NCBI RefSeq assembly: GCF_024460475.1
Contig: NZ_JANFYN010000071.1
Span: 1 to 6,956, forward strand
Direction of reading: 5' to 3'
Length of the DNA: 6,956 nt
Source of the DNA: Holdemanella sp. MSK.7.32
GTDB taxonomy: Bacteria; Bacillota_I; Bacilli_A; Erysipelotrichales; Erysipelotrichaceae
How positions within the stretch are numbered: position 1 is the stretch's first letter; each line of letters begins with the position of its first letter. Both the position numbers and the translations under genes were made by a program. Positions 4,875 to 6,956 of the stretch are shown here, piece by piece. The notes under the pieces were generated by a model, which did no database searches, was not told the origin of the DNA, and worked only from the letters and a program-made list of their open reading frames with translations.

Positions 4875-6800
4875 ATGGAAAATAAAATTTTAATGCCCAT
4901 TGAAATTAAAGGACAGACATTTAAAAATCGTATCATGTTTCCACCGTTGACAACGGGTTATGAAAAACATGGAATGATCAGTGAACAAGATTTGGGATTT
5001 TATACTCGTCTTGCGAAAGGTGGAGTTGGCTATATCGTTTTAGGGGATGTAGCTCCTATTAATAGTTTTTCACCAACTCCTAAACTATATGATGATAATT
5101 TGATTCCTGCGTTTAAAGAACTTGCGGATAGTGTTCATGCGTATGGAACTAAACTTGGGGTTCAAATCTTTCATCCTGAATATGATGCAGAAGTAATCAA
5201 TGATTTGTTTAACCAGAAAAAATTTGATGAAATGCGTAAACGCCTGCACCACGATATGATGTATTTTACAGATGAAGTTAGTCAAGAAACACTTCTTTCA
5301 ATCATTGATAAAATGTGTGCTTGTGCGATTCGTGCTCAAAAAGCAGGTGTAGATGTTATTCAAATTCATGGAGATCGTTTAACAGGTTGTTTATGTTCGA
5401 AACAAATGAATCATCGTACAGATAAATTTGGTGGTAGTCTAGAAAATCGTGCACGTTTTGCCAGAATGCTTGTTCGTGCCATTCGTAAAGCAGTTCCAAA
5501 TATGATTATTGATTACAAGCTTTCAATTGTGACACCACAACGTGGTAAAGGTGGTATTGATGAAGAAGATGCAGTAGAATTCGCAAAATGGCTAGAAGAA
5601 GATGGCGTGGATATGTTCCATGTTGCGCAGGCAAACCATACAGGGAATATGGCAGATACAATTCCTCCAATGGGTGTACAGCCATACGGATTCTTTGTAG
5701 ATATTGCTGGAAACATTAAAAAAGCTGTAAATGTACCGGTTAGTGCAGTTGGACGTATTATTGATGCCAAAATGGCAGAGCGTGTAATTGAAAGTGGTAT
5801 GGCAGATATAGTTGCGCTTGGACGTCCATTATTGACTGATCCAGACTGGGGTGAAAAAATTGCGGCTGGAAAAGCTTGTGATATTCGCCGTTGCATTAGC
5901 TGTAATAAAGGTTGTACAGATGCAATTCAAAACCGTGAATTCTTATCTTGTGTCTTGAATGCAGAAAATGGTTATGAAAATACACGTCGAATCACACCTT
6001 GTGAAAAGAAGAAAAAGGTGGCTGTGATTGGTGGAGGTCCTGCTGGTTTAGAGGCAGCTCGTGTTGCAGCTTTAAGAGGACACGATGTAACTTTGTTTGA
6101 GAAGACAACAACATTAGGTGGACAATTAAATATTGCGTGTGTTCCACCACGTAAAGAAGAAATGCGACGTGCAACTCAAGACTTGGTTCGTGCCGTAATA
6201 AATGCGAATGTACATTTATGTCTGGCTCATGCACCTAGTGTGAAAGAATTGAAAGAAGCAGAATTTGATACAGTAATCAACGCGGTTGGTGCACACAGTG
6301 CAGCACCTAGAATTACGGGCATTGAAAACGTGAATGTATTAGATGCATGGAAAATTCTTGCGGGTGAACAACAAGCTTATGGTACAGTTGCCGTGATTGG
6401 CGGTGGTATGGTTGGTTGTGAAACAGCTGAATATTTAGCGTCTAGAGGATGCAAGGTTTCTGTGATTGAAATGATGGATAAAATTGCAGCACAAGAAAGC
6501 AGCACTATTCTTCCAACTTTGATGGAAAACTACAAAAAATATGGTGTGGCACAATATCCGAGTCACAAGGTAAAGGAATTTAAATTGAATTCTGTTATTT
6601 GTGAAAATAAAGATGGTGAAGAAGTTAAGATTTTATGCGACCACATCGTTCTTGCGATGGGAGCACGTTCAAATGAATTTGATATTTCTTCATTAGAAGA
6701 CGCAGGAATTGAAGTTTATTCTGTCGGGGATGCCGCACAAAAAGCATCTGATATTTCAAATGCGATTCGTACGGGATACGATACAGCTTGTAAGATATAA
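4875..6800 (+). CDS. bilR: FMN/[4Fe-4S]/FAD ene-reductase of the FadH/enoate reductase type, probable bilirubin reductase (long form)
   Basis: This 641-residue cytoplasmic flavoprotein has three parts. Residues 1 to about 335 are an Old-Yellow-Enzyme TIM barrel (KNRIMFPPL at 17-25, NHRTDKFGGSLENR at 179-192, ALGRPLL near 314-320). Next is a [4Fe-4S] cluster motif of C340, C343, C347 and C359. The C-terminal half holds an FAD site (GGGPAG, 386-391, with E409) and an NAD(P)H site (GGGMVG, 509-514). E532 after the second strand favours NADH. The FadH-type catalytic-tyrosine segment (GYL) is absent; HGDR at 165-168 and a loop about two residues shorter stand in its place. From memory, HGDR is diagnostic of BilR, which reduces bilirubin to urobilinogen. 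AGGAGG at 4861-4866 serves the ATG, 21 bases after the hydrolase stop. The built-in NADH domain would remove the need for a separate flavin partner. BaiCD/BaiH-like steroid or cinnamate reductases are alternatives. The architecture is certain; BilR is probable. Confidence 0.75.
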   Translation: MENKILMPIEIKGQTFKNRIMFPPLTTGYEKHGMISEQDLGFYTRLAKGGVGYIVLGDVAPINSFSPTPKLYDDNLIPAFKELADSVHAYGTKLGVQIFHPEYDAEVINDLFNQKKFDEMRKRLHHDMMYFTDEVSQETLLSIIDKMCACAIRAQKAGVDVIQIHGDRLTGCLCSKQMNHRTDKFGGSLENRARFARMLVRAIRKAVPNMIIDYKLSIVTPQRGKGGIDEEDAVEFAKWLEEDGVDMFHVAQANHTGNMADTIPPMGVQPYGFFVDIAGNIKKAVNVPVSAVGRIIDAKMAERVIESGMADIVALGRPLLTDPDWGEKIAAGKACDIRRCISCNKGCTDAIQNREFLSCVLNAENGYENTRRITPCEKKKKVAVIGGGPAGLEAARVAALRGHDVTLFEKTTTLGGQLNIACVPPRKEEMRRATQDLVRAVINANVHLCLAHAPSVKELKEAEFDTVINAVGAHSAAPRITGIENVNVLDAWKILAGEQQAYGTVAVIGGGMVGCETAEYLASRGCKVSVIEMMDKIAAQESSTILPTLMENYKKYGVAQYPSHKVKEFKLNSVICENKDGEEVKILCDHIVLAMGARSNEFDISSLEDAGIEVYSVGDAAQKASDISNAIRTGYDTACKI

Positions 6801-6848
6801 TTGTAAATTGGTTTAAAAGTCAAGGACAAATATCTTATGTTTCTTGTT

Positions 6849-6882
6849 AAATGAGTGTCATAATTTGTGATGCTCATTTTTT
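6849..6882 (+). terminator. Rho-independent terminator of the operon
   Basis: Positions 6849-6860 pair with 6868-6879 over 12 base pairs, including two G-U pairs, around a seven-base loop, followed by six T to 6882. It lies 48 bases after the reductase stop and separates the operon from the next promoter. Confidence 0.9.
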
Positions 6883-6888
6883 CTTGGA

Positions 6889-6897
6889 TGATATAAT
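6889..6897 (+). promoter_or_regulatory. Extended -10 promoter of the gene at the right edge
   Basis: TGATATAAT combines a TGn extension with a consensus TATAAT at 6892-6897. No good -35 is seen; the 17-base spacing would fall inside the terminator stem. The start point would be near 6904, about 20 bases before the next ATG. Confidence 0.7.
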
Positions 6898-6923
6898 AAA
6901 ATGACTTTGAAAGGATTGAGAAA

Positions 6924-6956
6924 ATGGTATTTCTTTTATTAGTATTAGGTATGGTC
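6924..6956 (+). CDS. Start of an unidentified gene with a hydrophobic N-terminus (cut by the window edge)
   Basis: An ATG at 6924 follows AAGGA at 6911-6915 with eight bases of spacing, downstream of a consensus promoter. Only 11 codons are present and read MVFLLLVLGMV, which is wholly hydrophobic and would suit a signal peptide or first membrane helix. It is not enough to name a family. An earlier ATG at 6901 meets a stop after 13 codons. The gene has its own promoter behind a terminator, so it is probably not part of the reductase operon. Confidence 0.6.
   Translation, partial: MVFLLLVLGMV

Noticed and set aside
5085..5285. Minus-strand open frame of 66 codons inside the reductase gene
   Set aside because: It is a shadow of the reductase frame with no family resemblance.
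5513..5896. Minus-strand open frame of 127 codons inside the reductase gene
   Set aside because: Its Ser/Pro/Ile-rich, low-complexity composition is typical of antisense reading; the plus strand encodes the conserved OYE barrel here.
5992..6234. Minus-strand open frame of 80 codons inside the reductase gene
   Set aside because: It is antisense to the FAD-binding domain and has His/Leu-rich composition without any motif.

Overview
The window looks like chromosome from an AT-rich, low-GC Gram-positive gut anaerobe. The signs are strong AGGAGG ribosome-binding sites, a TTG start, short intergenic gaps, Rho-independent terminators and a CcpA-type cre palindrome. Codon use and the gene set would suit the Erysipelotrichia or Clostridia, but the taxonomy is inference only. 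No mobile element, CRISPR array, tRNA or rRNA is visible.

Layout. 1-142 is a leader with a candidate extended -10 and a 12-bp hairpin. 143-1546 (+) is uxaC, uronate isomerase, closed by a clear terminator at 1560-1597. 1596-1712 (-) is a 38-codon remnant of a second AraC-type regulator, directly behind the 3' end of a complete AraC-family regulator (1714-2550, -, TTG start). The divergent control region (2551-2705) carries an araC promoter, a 21-bp-spaced direct repeat typical of AraC-family sites, and a cre palindrome between the -35 and -10 of the opposite promoter. A three-gene operon then runs rightward: a GPH-family (glycoside-pentoside-hexuronide) cation symporter (2706-4094), an alpha/beta hydrolase with an intact Ser-Asp-His triad (4098-4853), and a 641-residue FMN/[4Fe-4S]/FAD ene-reductase (4875-6800). 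The operon ends in a terminator at 6849-6882. A new promoter and the first 11 codons of another gene reach the right edge.

How the genes may work together. The ene-reductase has the FadH/2-enoate-reductase architecture, but an HGDR motif (residues 165-168) and a shortened loop replace the usual catalytic-tyrosine segment. As I recall, HGDR marks the bilirubin reductase (BilR) clade that makes urobilinogen. Bilirubin reaches the gut as acyl (ester) glucuronides. A hexuronide-type symporter, an esterase-like hydrolase, a BilR-like reductase and a neighbouring glucuronate isomerase would therefore make a coherent route: import the conjugate, cleave the ester, reduce the tetrapyrrole and catabolise the released glucuronate. 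The individual enzyme families are secure. The BilR assignment is probable, and the combined pathway is a testable hypothesis. Alternatives are hydroxycinnamate esters or steroid and flavonoid glucuronides.
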